From Vibrio cortegadensis (GTDB lineage: Bacteria > Pseudomonadota > Gammaproteobacteria > Enterobacterales > Vibrionaceae), in the NCBI RefSeq assembly GCF_024347395.1, contig NZ_AP025472.1, forward strand, positions 868,001-932,000: 64,000 nt of DNA, given 5' to 3'. Under the pieces are notes generated by a model that made no database searches, had not been told where the DNA came from, and worked only from the letters and a program-made list of their open reading frames with translations. The translations under genes and the position numbers were made by a program. Shown here in pieces: positions 35,301 through 46,400 of the stretch (positions within the stretch are counted from its first letter, which is position 1; each line of letters starts with the position of its first letter).

Positions 35301-38300
35301 ACATGAGTCATATTGCTGTGGTTACCTGTTAGCTGACTGTGGCGAGTTGACGCCAGAGTAGGGGATACTGATGTAGGAGTTTCGATGACTGGCTCTAGCG
35401 CGTTTTGCGCTAATGCTTTCTTCTCTAACTCTTTTTGCGCAAGGGCAGCTTGAATGCTTGCTGTCGTTGGAACTGACGCCACTCTTGCCGCTTGTTTACC
35501 AGAAGCTTTCTGTTGAATCGTTGCCAAGTTGGTCACTGGGGTTTGGGCAATATGTTGATAAATATCGCGACCACCAAGAGTCACTTGCTTAACCAATTGA
35601 CGTTTAGCATCACTCGCCAGTTCACTACTTAAACGAACCGATAGTGATTGAGATTCAACACTCGATTGGCTTAGTAGCAGCTGTGAACATTGTCCTTCGC
35701 TGATGTTGGCAACAATCGCGCTCTTAGAACTGACATTCGGATTCAGAGACTCAAGGTTCAGATTGATCAGACCGTGTAGCAGGCTCGCCATGCCAGAAGC
35801 AGCAGAGCAGTGACCAACACGTTGACTTGCTTGAGTCGTCTTTGTGCTCGCTAAACTTAGAGGCGAAGACTGATGTGATGAAAACTGATGAGATGAAGAC
35901 TCTGGTGCATGGTTAAGCTCAAGCAGAGAAACATCGTTCGAGCTCATACCGACTTGAGTCAATAACTTATCAGCCACGGCGTTGTTATTCTCGCTTGAAC
36001 CAAAGGCCAATGCGTTGATGCTGCCGTAAGCCGTATCTTGGTTGCGCGCTACTCGGCTTTCTTCAACAAGAACAATTGCACCTGCGCCTTCGCCCACATT
36101 CCAACTGCCGTCTTGCGGTTGTCCGAATTTTGGAGCAAGTGACACTGGGCTGACGCTGTTCTTCAGAATCACATGCTCTGCACTGCCGCTTAGGTCAACG
36201 GCTGCAATCACGACTGCGTCCATTGATTCTTGCGACATTAGGTTTTGCGCGACATCGATACAACGTGCAACTGATTGTTCAGCGGCTGAAATCGTAAAGG
36301 CAGGGCCGTTAAAGTCCCACAATGAAGAGATACGCGAAGCCATGATGTTACCGATGAAACTGGTGTATTGGTTCAGCTTGGCTGCGTCCATTACACTGTC
36401 CATCGCGATGGTTTCTAGCACTTGGTATTCGTCTTGAGTTAGTTCGATACCCATGTTGGCAAAGCTGTCAGCCAATTGGCTATGCAGGTTTACGCGTCCA
36501 CGGAATTGGTGCATCTCAAGCTCTGTTTCCATCGCAACGAGTACTGCAACCTTTTGGCCTGCTACAAGCTTGGCGTCTTTGATCGCTTCGTCTGCAACTT
36601 TCATCAGTAGCAACTGCTGAGAGATCAAACGGTCATCTTCATTCGGCGGCACTTTAAAACGTAGGAAATCGAGATCGAATTGATCGATGTAGGCTCCGTT
36701 TGGAATACCATGTAAACCAAACTGATTCAGTAGTTCTGGATGTTGGTCTAAGCCTTTCCAGCGTTTCTTAGGCAAAGCAATGAAAGCATCGTTATTGGTC
36801 TCAATCGCAGTGCTTAGCGCATTGATGCTTTGCAGAGAACCGAAGTGAGACGCTAGACCAGTAATGCTTAAATTAGACGGTTGTAGGCTTGGAGAAACCG
36901 ATTCTTGAGTCTGGTTTACATGACTGGTGTCTGAATACGCTTCAAGCAGTAAGTGAGCATTACAACCACCGAAACCAAATACAGAAACACCCGCACAGCG
37001 CTCTGGGTTGCCCGCTTTACTTGGCCAAGGTTGAACCTGTGTTGGCAGAGTCTGTGATCCAAATAAACCTTCAGGCGATGATAGTGGCTTGTCTAAGTTA
37101 ATACTTGGCGGAAGCACGCCTTCTTTCATCGCAAAGATCATCTTCATGATCCCCGGCATACCCGCCGCAGTCAGTAAGTGGCCGAGGTTTGATTTCGCAG
37201 AGCCAATCAATGGCGGGTTAGAACCATTCAGTTTGTCAGCAAAGAAACGCTCCATTGAGGTTAACTCAACCTTGTCACCTAATGGTGTGCCGGTTGCGTG
37301 ACATTCAATCACTTCAATGCTGTCTGGTGTTAGGTTTGATGCCTCGTAAGCGCGTTCAAAGGCTTGTACTTGTCCTTTGCTATTTGGGCTTAATACGAAC
37401 TGGCCACGGCCATCGTTCGACAAGCCAATACCGCTGACAACTGCGTAAATATTATCGCCATCACGCTCTGCATCAGCTAAGCGTTTTAGGACTAAAACAC
37501 CGGCACCTTCGCCAGCAAACAGACCTTTACTGTTGCTATCAAACGGAACCGACACACCGTGGTCAGGGTAAGCGTGGAAGATTGAGAAACCCATGTTGAT
37601 GAAGAATGGGTCAGCACCGGATACCGCGCCCGCCAACATCATGTCGGCTTTGCCCGTGTTCAAGTAATCACACGCTAACTTCAATGAATACACTGAGCTT
37701 GCACATGCGGCATCTAGGCTAAGTTGCACGTTGCCTAAACCCAATGCATCAGCCACTAATTTCGAGGCGTTGTGTGCTGCCGCACCGTTGATCGGGTTGA
37801 GGTCTTGCGCGGTTTCATTGGTTGGTAGCAGTGAAAACTGGTCATTTGCCAATTTCGCTTGTAGTGCTTTCTCGACCACCGAGTGATACATCGGCAGAAA
37901 CAGGTCGTTTGAGCGTGTGGTTGGGAACGAAAGGGCACCCATGATCACGCCTGTGCGTTCTAAAATATCGGCATTTAAATTAATGCCTGCGTCGACTAAC
38001 GCCTTACGACTTGTGTCCAAAGCCCATAGGAAGCTTTGATCTACGCCGTTAAATGACTCTGCCGTTAAGCGGTAGCCATTGCTGTCGAAATTGAAGTTTT
38101 CGATGTAGCCGCCTTTATCACAGTAAAAGCGGTCTGACTCACCTTGAACGCCCTGATAGCTTTCAGGTTTAGCACCTAACTTTTCAGCGCTTAATGTGGT
38201 TCGCGAATCTTTTTTATTCAGCAAGTTTTGCCAAAAGTCTTTTGGCGTATCAGCTTCTGGGTATTGGTTCGCAATACCGACAATCGCGATCTTATTGCAC

Positions 38301-38362
38301 TTCACTTGCTGTTTGTTTTGAGCCTGATATTTATATTGAGATGGTTTCGATTGAGAACTCAT
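32351..38362 (-). CDS. pfaC: PUFA synthase subunit PfaC (KS-CLF-DH-DH)
   Basis: A 2003-aa multidomain polyketide-type synthase. Domains in order: ketosynthase (about residues 20-480) with catalytic Cys220 in LDAACASSVYS; chain-length-factor-like KS (about 500-900), where the Cys is replaced (ISAAEQSVARC); an Ala/Gln/Ser-rich linker (about 960-1180); and FabA-like dehydratase domains, one with CHFKDDSVMAGSL near residue 1431 and one with FHFHQDPVMPGS near 1894. The two dehydratases install and isomerise the cis double bonds. The start codon overlaps the pfaB stop (ATGA), showing translational coupling. Membrane segments are absent. Confidence 0.97.
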   Translation of the reverse strand: MSSQSKPSQYKYQAQNKQQVKCNKIAIVGIANQYPEADTPKDFWQNLLNKKDSRTTLSAEKLGAKPESYQGVQGESDRFYCDKGGYIENFNFDSNGYRLTAESFNGVDQSFLWALDTSRKALVDAGINLNADILERTGVIMGALSFPTTRSNDLFLPMYHSVVEKALQAKLANDQFSLLPTNETAQDLNPINGAAAHNASKLVADALGLGNVQLSLDAACASSVYSLKLACDYLNTGKADMMLAGAVSGADPFFINMGFSIFHAYPDHGVSVPFDSNSKGLFAGEGAGVLVLKRLADAERDGDNIYAVVSGIGLSNDGRGQFVLSPNSKGQVQAFERAYEASNLTPDSIEVIECHATGTPLGDKVELTSMERFFADKLNGSNPPLIGSAKSNLGHLLTAAGMPGIMKMIFAMKEGVLPPSINLDKPLSSPEGLFGSQTLPTQVQPWPSKAGNPERCAGVSVFGFGGCNAHLLLEAYSDTSHVNQTQESVSPSLQPSNLSITGLASHFGSLQSINALSTAIETNNDAFIALPKKRWKGLDQHPELLNQFGLHGIPNGAYIDQFDLDFLRFKVPPNEDDRLISQQLLLMKVADEAIKDAKLVAGQKVAVLVAMETELEMHQFRGRVNLHSQLADSFANMGIELTQDEYQVLETIAMDSVMDAAKLNQYTSFIGNIMASRISSLWDFNGPAFTISAAEQSVARCIDVAQNLMSQESMDAVVIAAVDLSGSAEHVILKNSVSPVSLAPKFGQPQDGSWNVGEGAGAIVLVEESRVARNQDTAYGSINALAFGSSENNNAVADKLLTQVGMSSNDVSLLELNHAPESSSHQFSSHQSSPLSLASTKTTQASQRVGHCSAASGMASLLHGLINLNLESLNPNVSSKSAIVANISEGQCSQLLLSQSSVESQSLSVRLSSELASDAKRQLVKQVTLGGRDIYQHIAQTPVTNLATIQQKASGKQAARVASVPTTASIQAALAQKELEKKALAQNALEPVIETPTSVSPTLASTRHSQLTGNHSNMTHVLSAKNGVSNIDANTDAASQPSVTPHNQAFAQNQQAAQQVHKAFLHTRAQGMQMADALLKAQLNAVTSGLDSSSLESNAISQQTNSQQTTGQQTSAQPVQAQPTQVQSTPVNVLATPAPVKPIRKPCIWDYDDLVEYAEGDIANVFGPDYAIIDSYSRRVRLPTTDYLLVSRVTKLNATVNEYKPSTMTTEYDIPVDAPYLVDGQIPWAVAVESGQCDLMLISYLGIDFENKGERVYRLLDCTLTFLGDLPRGGDTLRYDISINNFARNGDTLLFFFSYECFVGDKMILKMDNGCAGFFTDEELADGKGVIHTEDEIKARKLATKQRFDPMLHCPKTQFNHQELRHLLTANIAECFGPTHQSNRHQPSLCFSSEKFMMIEKVSRVEPQGGTWGLGLIEGHKQLEPEHWYFPCHFKDDSVMAGSLMAEGCGQLLQFFMVHLGMHTLVQNGRFQPLENAPQQVRCRGQVLPQSAELTYRMEVTEIGLSPRPYAKANIDILLNGKVIVDFQNLGVMIKEDDECTRYLPSLETAVATPVIENLDHKSLGHTPAVNQQASENAPLMAQIEDLETAPNKGVVPLQHVEAPVTPDYPNRTPDTVPFTPYHMFEFATGDIEKCFGPDFSIYRGMIPPRTPCGDLQLTTRVVEIDGKRGDFKKPSSCIAEYEVPENAWYFDENSHQTLMPYSVLMEISLQPNGFISGYMGTTLGFPGEELFFRNLDGSGKMLRNVDLRGKTITNDSRLLSTVMMGTNIVQSFSFELSTDGVPFYQGTAVFGYFKGAALKDQLGLDNGKVTHPWHVDNNRTPDVNINLLDKTTRYFNAPISATGEVQEHYQLAGGRLNFIDTVQITSDGGKDGLGYLYAERTIDPSDWFFQFHFHQDPVMPGSLGVEAIIELMQTYALNKDLGAGFRNPKFGQIQSEVKWKYRGQINPLNKQMSLDVHITAIKDEDGKRIIVGDANLSKDGLRIYEVKDIAISIEEAPAIDKA

Positions 38363-40416
38363 ACTAGCTCTCCTTGATGATTCACTGCGCTGCCTTGAGA
38401 TACACCACTTAATTGCTTAGCGGCGGTGATCTGTTGTTCTAGCCCTTGAATTAGTGGCTCGACAGACAATGGAATTTGATGAGTAATGAGCTGACCAATG
38501 CATTTGATGAGCGTGACAACATCGTCACCGCCTTTGGCATTGGAAGCGATTGTGCAGTACTGATCGGCTACGTCGTCGCTACGATTGATCTTGTCGATCA
38601 ATGTGCTGGTTTGACGATCGGCACCTACTTCGACAAACAGACGAGCACCTTGTTGACGCGCACTCTGGATCAACGCGGTGAAATCCAGCGTTGAACAGAA
38701 GGTGTCGGCAATCGAAAGGGCGATGCTGTCGCTGTCTATATTGATTGGTGCGCCAGTCGGTAGACCTGCTGCGCTGATAAAGCGGATATGCTTTGGCAAC
38801 TCGTCGAACAGTGGTTGAGTGTAAAACTCCTGCACTTGGCTACGCTGGCTCAACGCTGGCGTGGTGTGCATTGCAGTAACACGATTCGCGGCAATGCCAC
38901 GTTTACCTAGTTTTTTGAGCAATGCACGACAGGTACTTTCACAACCTGCCAGTACGCAAGTGTCACCTTGGATGATAGCGAGATAAGCGCGCGGAAACTC
39001 TGGTAACAGTGCCTCAATCGCTTGTGCATCGCTGCGAACCACAAAGCTGTTCCATTGGATGTTTTCGTCGCCGTTCAACTGCCAATCTTGACGCACTGCG
39101 GTGAGTTCACCAGAAATAGCCGTGGTGAAGATAGGACTGGTTTGAGTCATCTCGATCAGCGCATGTGGATTTTTCCAAACATTTAAGCTGGCCCACATTG
39201 AAGCTTCACCCTTGGAGTAACCCAAAGCGAAATCTGGCTGCACTTTGAATTCATCACATAGCAGTTGTGTTAACAGATAACTACTGCCCACACCTGCAAT
39301 TGCCAGCTCACTGAGCGACATTTCTTGCGAGTCTTCAGCGTAGGTTTTGTCAGCCTGCAGCATCTCTTTCAAGTTACCTTCACGTTCTAAACGAGCAAAT
39401 AACTGTGGGAAATGGTGGTGAAACTCGCGCAACATACCGGGATAAACCGTGCCAACACCAGGGTAAACAAATGCAACGCCACCTTTGCTTTGAGGCATCG
39501 GTGAGAAACAACTGCCCGCTGGGGTTTTGTATTGGCTATTGTCAGCCATTACTTTTGGCAACGCATTTTCTAGCGCAGTGCTCTCTTGTATTGCAGCCTC
39601 GATTGAAGCGGCTTGAATCACGATGTTCGCACCACGGCCAGCATTGTGCTGAACGCTTTGGAAGTGACCCAGGTTTGAATGCATTAAGGTAGCGATAGCA
39701 AGTTCACGGTCTGCCGATTCGTTAACGCATTTAAGCTCAGCTCTTAGTGAGGTCAACTGAGAAACTAATTCAGCTTGGTTATTGCCAGAAACCACAAACA
39801 TCAAACGCTCGCTCGATAGCAATGGCTTTGGTTCGTGCAAACCGGTTGCTTGAGTCAGTATCAGGCTGGTGGTGTTTCGGCTATCGTCATTGAAGGTCAA
39901 TGAAGCAACACGTGCTTTGTTCGGCTCAGTGAACCAGTAATGGTTAGGTAATGAATGGCTCGGCAATGAACGGCTTGATATCCCATTAACCATATTCAAC
40001 AATTCATCAAACTGCTGCGAAGCAGAGATCGTGGAGTATTGTTGTTGATGGCTTAAATCTGAAGCGGGGCGGCGTGACATCTCTAGAGCAAGCTGAACGC
40101 TATCTCCATTCTTTAGATCGAGAGTTTCGGCAAAGCCCGCTAAATTCGCGTGTGGGTGAATCTTATTCTGAGCAGCATTCAGCGTACTTAACATCAACAA
40201 TGATGGTGAGTGAGAATCCAAACAGAGTTTAACAGCAGTGCCTTGATTTACAGTCTCAATCGCACGGCTAAGTGCTTGATTAAAATTGCCATCAACGACA
40301 ACAGTTATCATGTCTGGGAACGAGGGGAATAAGTCGGCAGAAAGCTCAGCCGCGTTTGCTGGCTGAGCTAAAAGAGCGATGCGCAATGGCATCGCTTTAT
40401 TAGTAGGAACAGTCAC
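38359..40416 (-). CDS. pfaB: PUFA synthase acyltransferase subunit PfaB
   Basis: A 685-aa protein with an acyltransferase domain: the pocket is GVAFVYPGVGTVYPGM (about residues 311-326) and the nucleophile Ser401 lies in LGYSKGEASMW. The first ~300 residues are a diverged ketosynthase-like remnant without the Cys motif. PfaB has been linked to product choice (EPA or DHA). This shorter form, without a clear KS domain, looks more like EPA producers than Moritella, but that is inference. It starts at GTG overlapping the last base of the pfaA stop, with AAGGAG 11 bases upstream. Confidence 0.94.
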   Translation of the reverse strand: MTVPTNKAMPLRIALLAQPANAAELSADLFPSFPDMITVVVDGNFNQALSRAIETVNQGTAVKLCLDSHSPSLLMLSTLNAAQNKIHPHANLAGFAETLDLKNGDSVQLALEMSRRPASDLSHQQQYSTISASQQFDELLNMVNGISSRSLPSHSLPNHYWFTEPNKARVASLTFNDDSRNTTSLILTQATGLHEPKPLLSSERLMFVVSGNNQAELVSQLTSLRAELKCVNESADRELAIATLMHSNLGHFQSVQHNAGRGANIVIQAASIEAAIQESTALENALPKVMADNSQYKTPAGSCFSPMPQSKGGVAFVYPGVGTVYPGMLREFHHHFPQLFARLEREGNLKEMLQADKTYAEDSQEMSLSELAIAGVGSSYLLTQLLCDEFKVQPDFALGYSKGEASMWASLNVWKNPHALIEMTQTSPIFTTAISGELTAVRQDWQLNGDENIQWNSFVVRSDAQAIEALLPEFPRAYLAIIQGDTCVLAGCESTCRALLKKLGKRGIAANRVTAMHTTPALSQRSQVQEFYTQPLFDELPKHIRFISAAGLPTGAPINIDSDSIALSIADTFCSTLDFTALIQSARQQGARLFVEVGADRQTSTLIDKINRSDDVADQYCTIASNAKGGDDVVTLIKCIGQLITHQIPLSVEPLIQGLEQQITAAKQLSGVSQGSAVNHQGELV

Positions 40417-43400
40417 TATGACAATTGCTCCTTTTCTGCGTTCTTAGTCGCCTCTTTTTTCGATACTGCTGAGCTAGACTTCGGCAAAAATGCGTCGTTT
40501 AAGCTCTTGCTGATGGTGACTTTTGCACCTTTCATTACTGCGCTTAAACGACCATCTTGGTGGTAAAGCGAGATATCAGCTTGCAGCGAACGAGCCGTGC
40601 TTTTTATTACGCTCAGCTCTAGCCAACCTTGGTCACCATTGTGCATCGGTGCGTAACAAATAAACTCACCGATTGCAGACGGTAGGCTTGCCGCGCCGTA
40701 TTTCAATCGAGCCCATACCAACATGGCTTGCAACAGATAATCTTCAGCAAATGGCTGGCTATCGCCAAAGCCTTGCTTGGGAATAAATGCTCCGCAGTCG
40801 CTGTTTTCAATCTGAGGCAACTGGCATTGAGCCAATAAACCTAAGTCGTCAAAGCGTTCGACTGAGGTAATACCTTGCAATCTTGGTCCATGAAACAGAG
40901 TGCCGTCACTGTATAGAGCTTGTGCCGTTGTTACAGCTGCTGAAGTGTTGGCCTCAAAGCGTTTTACTGACGCTTGTTGAACATCTTCAGACATTTGCAC
41001 TGAGGCAACTTGCAACTGAGCTTGATACTGTGGTCGCCCTTGGCAACTGATCACTGCTTTTAGCTGATCTTTTGATTTAGCGTCAGAAGAAAGAACCAGT
41101 TTCAGCTCTTGCACTTCATCGGTATCAAAAATCACACCTTTCAGCAGTTTGTAGTTGTGAATGCTAACGTTCACCCCTAACAGTTGCTCTGCGACTTCAC
41201 GCATCCATTGGATGGCACACACTGTCGGTAACACTGGGTTACCGGCAATGCAGTGATCTTGAATGAAAGGCAATGCCTTTGGATCAAGATGACGTGTCAC
41301 AGTGATGCTTGTATTCAGCGGACTCTTTGCAAGATGCACAGACTCCGCATTAAGCTTTTTTACAGCAGCTTCCTTGTTGTCAGAACCTTGCATGCTCGTA
41401 CCAACCAGCAGTTGAATGCCAGTTTCGTTCCGTAGTTGAGAACTAAATAGCTCTGCCCCCGCCTGAAGAGGAATTACGTACACACCGCGCTCTGTAAACA
41501 TACGTTTCAGTGCTGCGTTTACCATGCCACCGTCCCACGGTCCCCAGTTGAAGCTCATCACTTTCGCTTGAGGATTACGAGCAGACAATTGCAGAGCCGC
41601 TTTGTTTAGGATTTCGTTAGACATCGAGTAATCGCTTTGGCCTGTGTTTCCGTAGAAACCCGCCGCCGAAGAGAACATCGCAATCAGTTTTAGCTTGCTG
41701 CTATCAAGACCACCCAGAACCGCTTCTAGTCCGCCCACTTTGGTGCCGTAAACCATGTTCAGTTCATCAAGCGTTTTGTCTTGAATATGCTTGTCAGCCA
41801 GTACACCTGCACCGTGGATAAGACCGGTGATGCCTTCGAAGTTTGCCAGTGTTTTTGCTACTGACTCATGGTTCGACACATCTAGGCTTAGGTATTCAGC
41901 GCTCGCGCCAATCTCGTTGAAAGCGGCAAGTGCTCCGTTGATCTCAAGGCTGCTCAATACCGGTTTTAGCAAGGTATCAACTTTCTTAGGCGTTGGTTTG
42001 TCACCTGTTGCTTGTAGGTGAGCGATAGCCGCTGGTTTTAGCTCTTTCTCTTGCTTACCTTGTGCCCACTGAGGTAGCTCAGCTGAAGTAATATGCTTAC
42101 TACGACCTGCAAGAATGAAATGAGACTTACATTGCTTAGCAAGCGTCAGTGCACATTCAAACGTCACGCCTTTAGCGCCACCAGTTACCAGAACTTTATC
42201 GCTCTTGGTGAGTTGAGCGCCTGTGTTTTTAGTTTGTGCAGCACCTGGTGTTGTAGCAATCAATGTTGCACGACCAGATTCACCGTTTTCTGAATGGCTA
42301 AGGCCGATTTCAACCGTGTTGGTATCGATATCGAACAGTTCGCCTGTGATAGCTTCAGCTAGGTGACGAGCATCAATAGAAGCGTCAGCATCCAATGCAC
42401 GGCAGAACACGTTTGACCATTCATGGCTCAGTGTCTTAGTTAGACCAGACAACGCTGCTTGGTTAAGTTCCGCATTCGCTAGTTGCTTAGTATCTAGGTA
42501 ACCAAAGCCACCGTCGATACGGCTTAGTGTGAAGAATACGCTACGACCAGAAACGGCATTCAGTTGGCCATTTAGGTGCTTGGCGAATAAGAACGCTGTC
42601 GTCAGTGAAGCTCTTGAGTCTGCATTCAAGTTAACCGCTTGCTCGTTGCTTTGTTTAGCATCAACGATAGCTTGTAAATGAATGAAGCCAGCAATCACTT
42701 TGTTCGACGTTTTAAGATCTGCTTCGATGTCGTTGATCACCGCAGTCACACCCGCATCATCGACGCTGTTGAGTGTGTAGCTTGCGATTTCACTGTTTAA
42801 AGGTGATGCGGCAGAAAGAGCACTACGCACTACAGCAACTTGAATGCCGTTAGCGGTCAACTTTTCTGCTAGAACACCGGCGTTGTGACCATCATCTGTG
42901 ATCACGACACAAGCGTCTTTTGAGAAACAATCGACGAGTTTATCTGCCGCTGGTAGCTTTTTTAGCGCCACCTCATTGTGTGGAGGAAGTTCCGCTGTCG
43001 CTGTTTCTGCGATAGGTGTTACCGATTCAGTTTTTGGAGTCGCTACGGGTGCAGCAGCGGATAGCTTGCTTTGCATGTAGGTAACTATTTCACCAAGCGT
43101 ACGACACTCAGCTAGGTCTTCAGGGTTTAGCTCTGGCAGCGTTGGTAGCTGGTCTTGAACCGTACCCAAGATCTCAACGCGTTTAATCGAATCGATACCA
43201 AGGTCTGCTTCCATGTCCATCGCTAGGTCGAGCATTTCTGCTGGGTAACCTGTTTTGTCGGCAACCACTTCCATCATTGTTGATTGAACGTGAGCAGGGT
43301 TTAGGTCGTTGCTCGCGCTTTCTACAATTGCCTCTACTTCTGCAGCAGGAGCTACTGCCGCTGCTTCCGAACTAGGAGCTAACTTGCTGTTCATGTAATC

Positions 43401-46400
43401 AACAATCTCACCCAGAGTACGACACTCAGCTAGGTCTTCAGGATTCAGCTCTGGCAATGTTGGTAGCTGGTCTTGAACTGTTCCAAGGATCTCAACACGT
43501 TTGATTGAGTCGATGCCAAGGTCTGCTTCCATGTCCATTGCTAGGTCTAGCATTTCTGTTGGGTAGCCCGTTTTATCCGCTACTACGCTCAACATTGTGC
43601 TTTGAACTTGTTCTGCGTTTAAACCGTTTGATACTGCTTGCACTGGTGCTGATACTTGAGCTGCTACTGGAGCAGAAGCTGGAAGCTTACTGTTCATGTA
43701 GTCAACAATTTCGCCTAGAGTGCGACATTCAGCTAAGTCTTCAGGGTTTAGTTCTGGAAGAGTCGGTAGTTCATCTTGAACCGTACCAAGAATCTCAACA
43801 CGCTTGATTGAATCGATACCAAGGTCAGCTTCCATATCCATTGCTAGGTCTAGCATTTCAGTCGGATAGCCCGTCTTCTCTGCTACCACTTCTAACATGG
43901 TTTTTTGAACGACAGCCGCATCTAGACCATTGCTAGCTGTTGCCGGAGCAACGGCTGGTGCTAGTGAAGGCGCAGGAGCAGAAGCCGGAAGCTTGCTGTT
44001 CATGTAGGCAACGATTTCGCCAAGAGTGCGACACTCAGCTAAGTCTTCAGGGTTTAGCTCTGGAAGAGTAGGCAGCTCATCTTGAACCGTACCAAGAATC
44101 TCAACACGCTTGATTGAGTCGATGCCAAGGTCTGCTTCCATATCCATTTCTAGATCAAGCATTTCCGTTGGGTAACCTGTCTTCTCAGCAACCACTTCTA
44201 GCATGGTTAGTTGAACGACTTTCGCATCAAGACCGTTAGCGGCTTGAACAGGAGCAGTTGCGCTTGGCTGTGCTGCCACAGGCGCTGATGCTGGCATCTT
44301 GCTGTTCATGCTTTTACTGTTCATGTACTCGACGATTTCACCAAGAGTACGACACTCAGCTAAATCTTCAGGGTTCAGCTCAGGTAGGTTTGGCATTTCG
44401 TCTTGAACGGTACCAAGGATCTCTACGCGCTTGATTGAGTCGATACCAAGGTCAGCTTCCATGTCCATTTCTAGATCAAGCATTTCCGTTGGGTAACCCG
44501 TTTTCTCGGCGACCACTTCTAGCATCACTTTTTCAGCATCGGCTGATTGTACTGCTACTGGTGCAGCCACAGGAGCTGGTTGTGCTTTTACTGGCAAAGG
44601 CTGAGCTGCAACAGGCGCTGCCGCTTGAGCCGCTACTTGTGGTGCAGGAGCTGCTTTCTGTACTGGCGTAACTTGAACAGACTGAGCTTGAACTGGCGCG
44701 GCTTGTACAGGAGTCGCTTGTACTTGAGCTACAGGCTCTTGAACGATAGCTGCTGGAGTAGTTGGAGCTTGAATCGCTGGCTGAGTATTTACTGGCGCAA
44801 CGAAGGTGGGTTGTGCCGTTTGTACTGAACCTTGCGTCAGCATATTAAGTGCTGAGTTGTTGCTGTGCGCTTGCATTTCTAGGTAATGAGCGTGCGCTTT
44901 TAGCGTCTCAGCTTGGTGCTGGTGGAACATCTCCATAGAACGCTGTAGGTTCTCAGGAATTGCTACGCCTGCTGTTGCCATTTTCGCTTGCTCAGACATT
45001 AGGGTGTTGAATGTGTCACCGTATTGCTGAGGAATCGCCAAGAATTGCTGATGTACTTCTGCTGCTTGTTGTTGAGCATTGAAGAACGATTGCAGTGAAG
45101 ATTCATCAACTGTTACTTGAGCTGCTGGCTGAATAGTCGCTGGTGCAGGTTGCGCCACTTGTGGCTGCTGAGCTGCTGTTACTACTTGTACACTTGGTGC
45201 TGGAGCAGTTGACTGTTGTACATTTGAAGCTTGAGGAGCAGCCACAGGCACTTCAACGATTTCTGTTTTAATCACTTCTTTTTCCACGATTTTCTCGACT
45301 TCAACTTTCACTTCAACAATCTCAGTCTTTTCGGTGACGTTGCCCGAAGCCAATGATTGATCCATTTTCTTACGAGTAGCAGGGCTGATGTAGTTGGTTG
45401 CATTCAGCTTGATGTTCATTGGTGATGCCTTTGCAGGTTCAGCAATGTCAGCTTGGTAAGGGTCAATGTTGTCTAATGAAACACCTGCCACGCACAGTTG
45501 AACTGCAGCTAAACGAAGCTGTTGGTCACTGTCGCCTTTAGGGCTTGGGTTGATGCTGATTGCGTAAAGCTCTTCGTTCTTATCAGCCAATGTTTTCTCA
45601 ACCAGCTTTTGAAGAATGTTTTTCGGACCGAACTCAACGAATACGCGCGCGCCTGCTTCATACATCGCTTCAATTTGCTCGCTGAAACGAACCGATTGCA
45701 ACATGTGCTGTTTGAATGCTTTCTTAATCGCTTTAGCGTCTTTGCTGTGCAGTTTGCCTGTTGCGTTTGAGTAAAGCGGCAGCGTTGGAGTACTGAACGA
45801 AGCTTTATCAATTGCAGAAGCAAATGGTTTTTGAGCGTGAGCAACAAGTGGTGTGTGGAAAGCACCAGACACTGGCAGAGCAATCGCTTTGAAGCCTTGT
45901 TCTGTTAGCGCTTGTGCTGCTTGTTGAACCGTCGCAGTTGGACCTGCAATAACCAGTTGAGTCGGAGCGTTGTAGTTGGCAATGCTCACGCCTTCGAATT
46001 GGCTGATGCAGCTTTCAACGGCTGGAAGTTTGTCTGCGTCTAAGATGACCGCAAACATAGTACCGCTATCACCTTGTTCAGGTGTTGCAGCCATAGCATC
46101 GCCACGAGCGAAAGCTAGCTGGTAGTAATCGTCCTGCGAGATAACACCCGATGCGCATAGTGCACTTAGCTCACCAAAGCTGTGGCCTGCGACCATGTCA
46201 GCTTTGAAGCCAGCTTGAGTCATGATGTCGAACTGACCCATAGACACAGTACCAATCGCACTTTGAGCATTGGCCGTGTTGGTTAACACCGCTTCTTGAG
46301 CTTTGGTTGCTTCTGGTGTGAACGTTGGAATTGGGAACAGAATTTGCGATAGAGCCGTTTTTTTGTGCTGACCAAATACTTGATCCGCTTGAGCAAGCTG

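Noticed and set aside
43505..44828. Several plus-strand open frames opposite the ACP repeats and linker of pfaA
   Set aside because: They recur with the repeat unit and are mirror images of the coding bias of pfaA (Leu/Ser-rich), not real genes.
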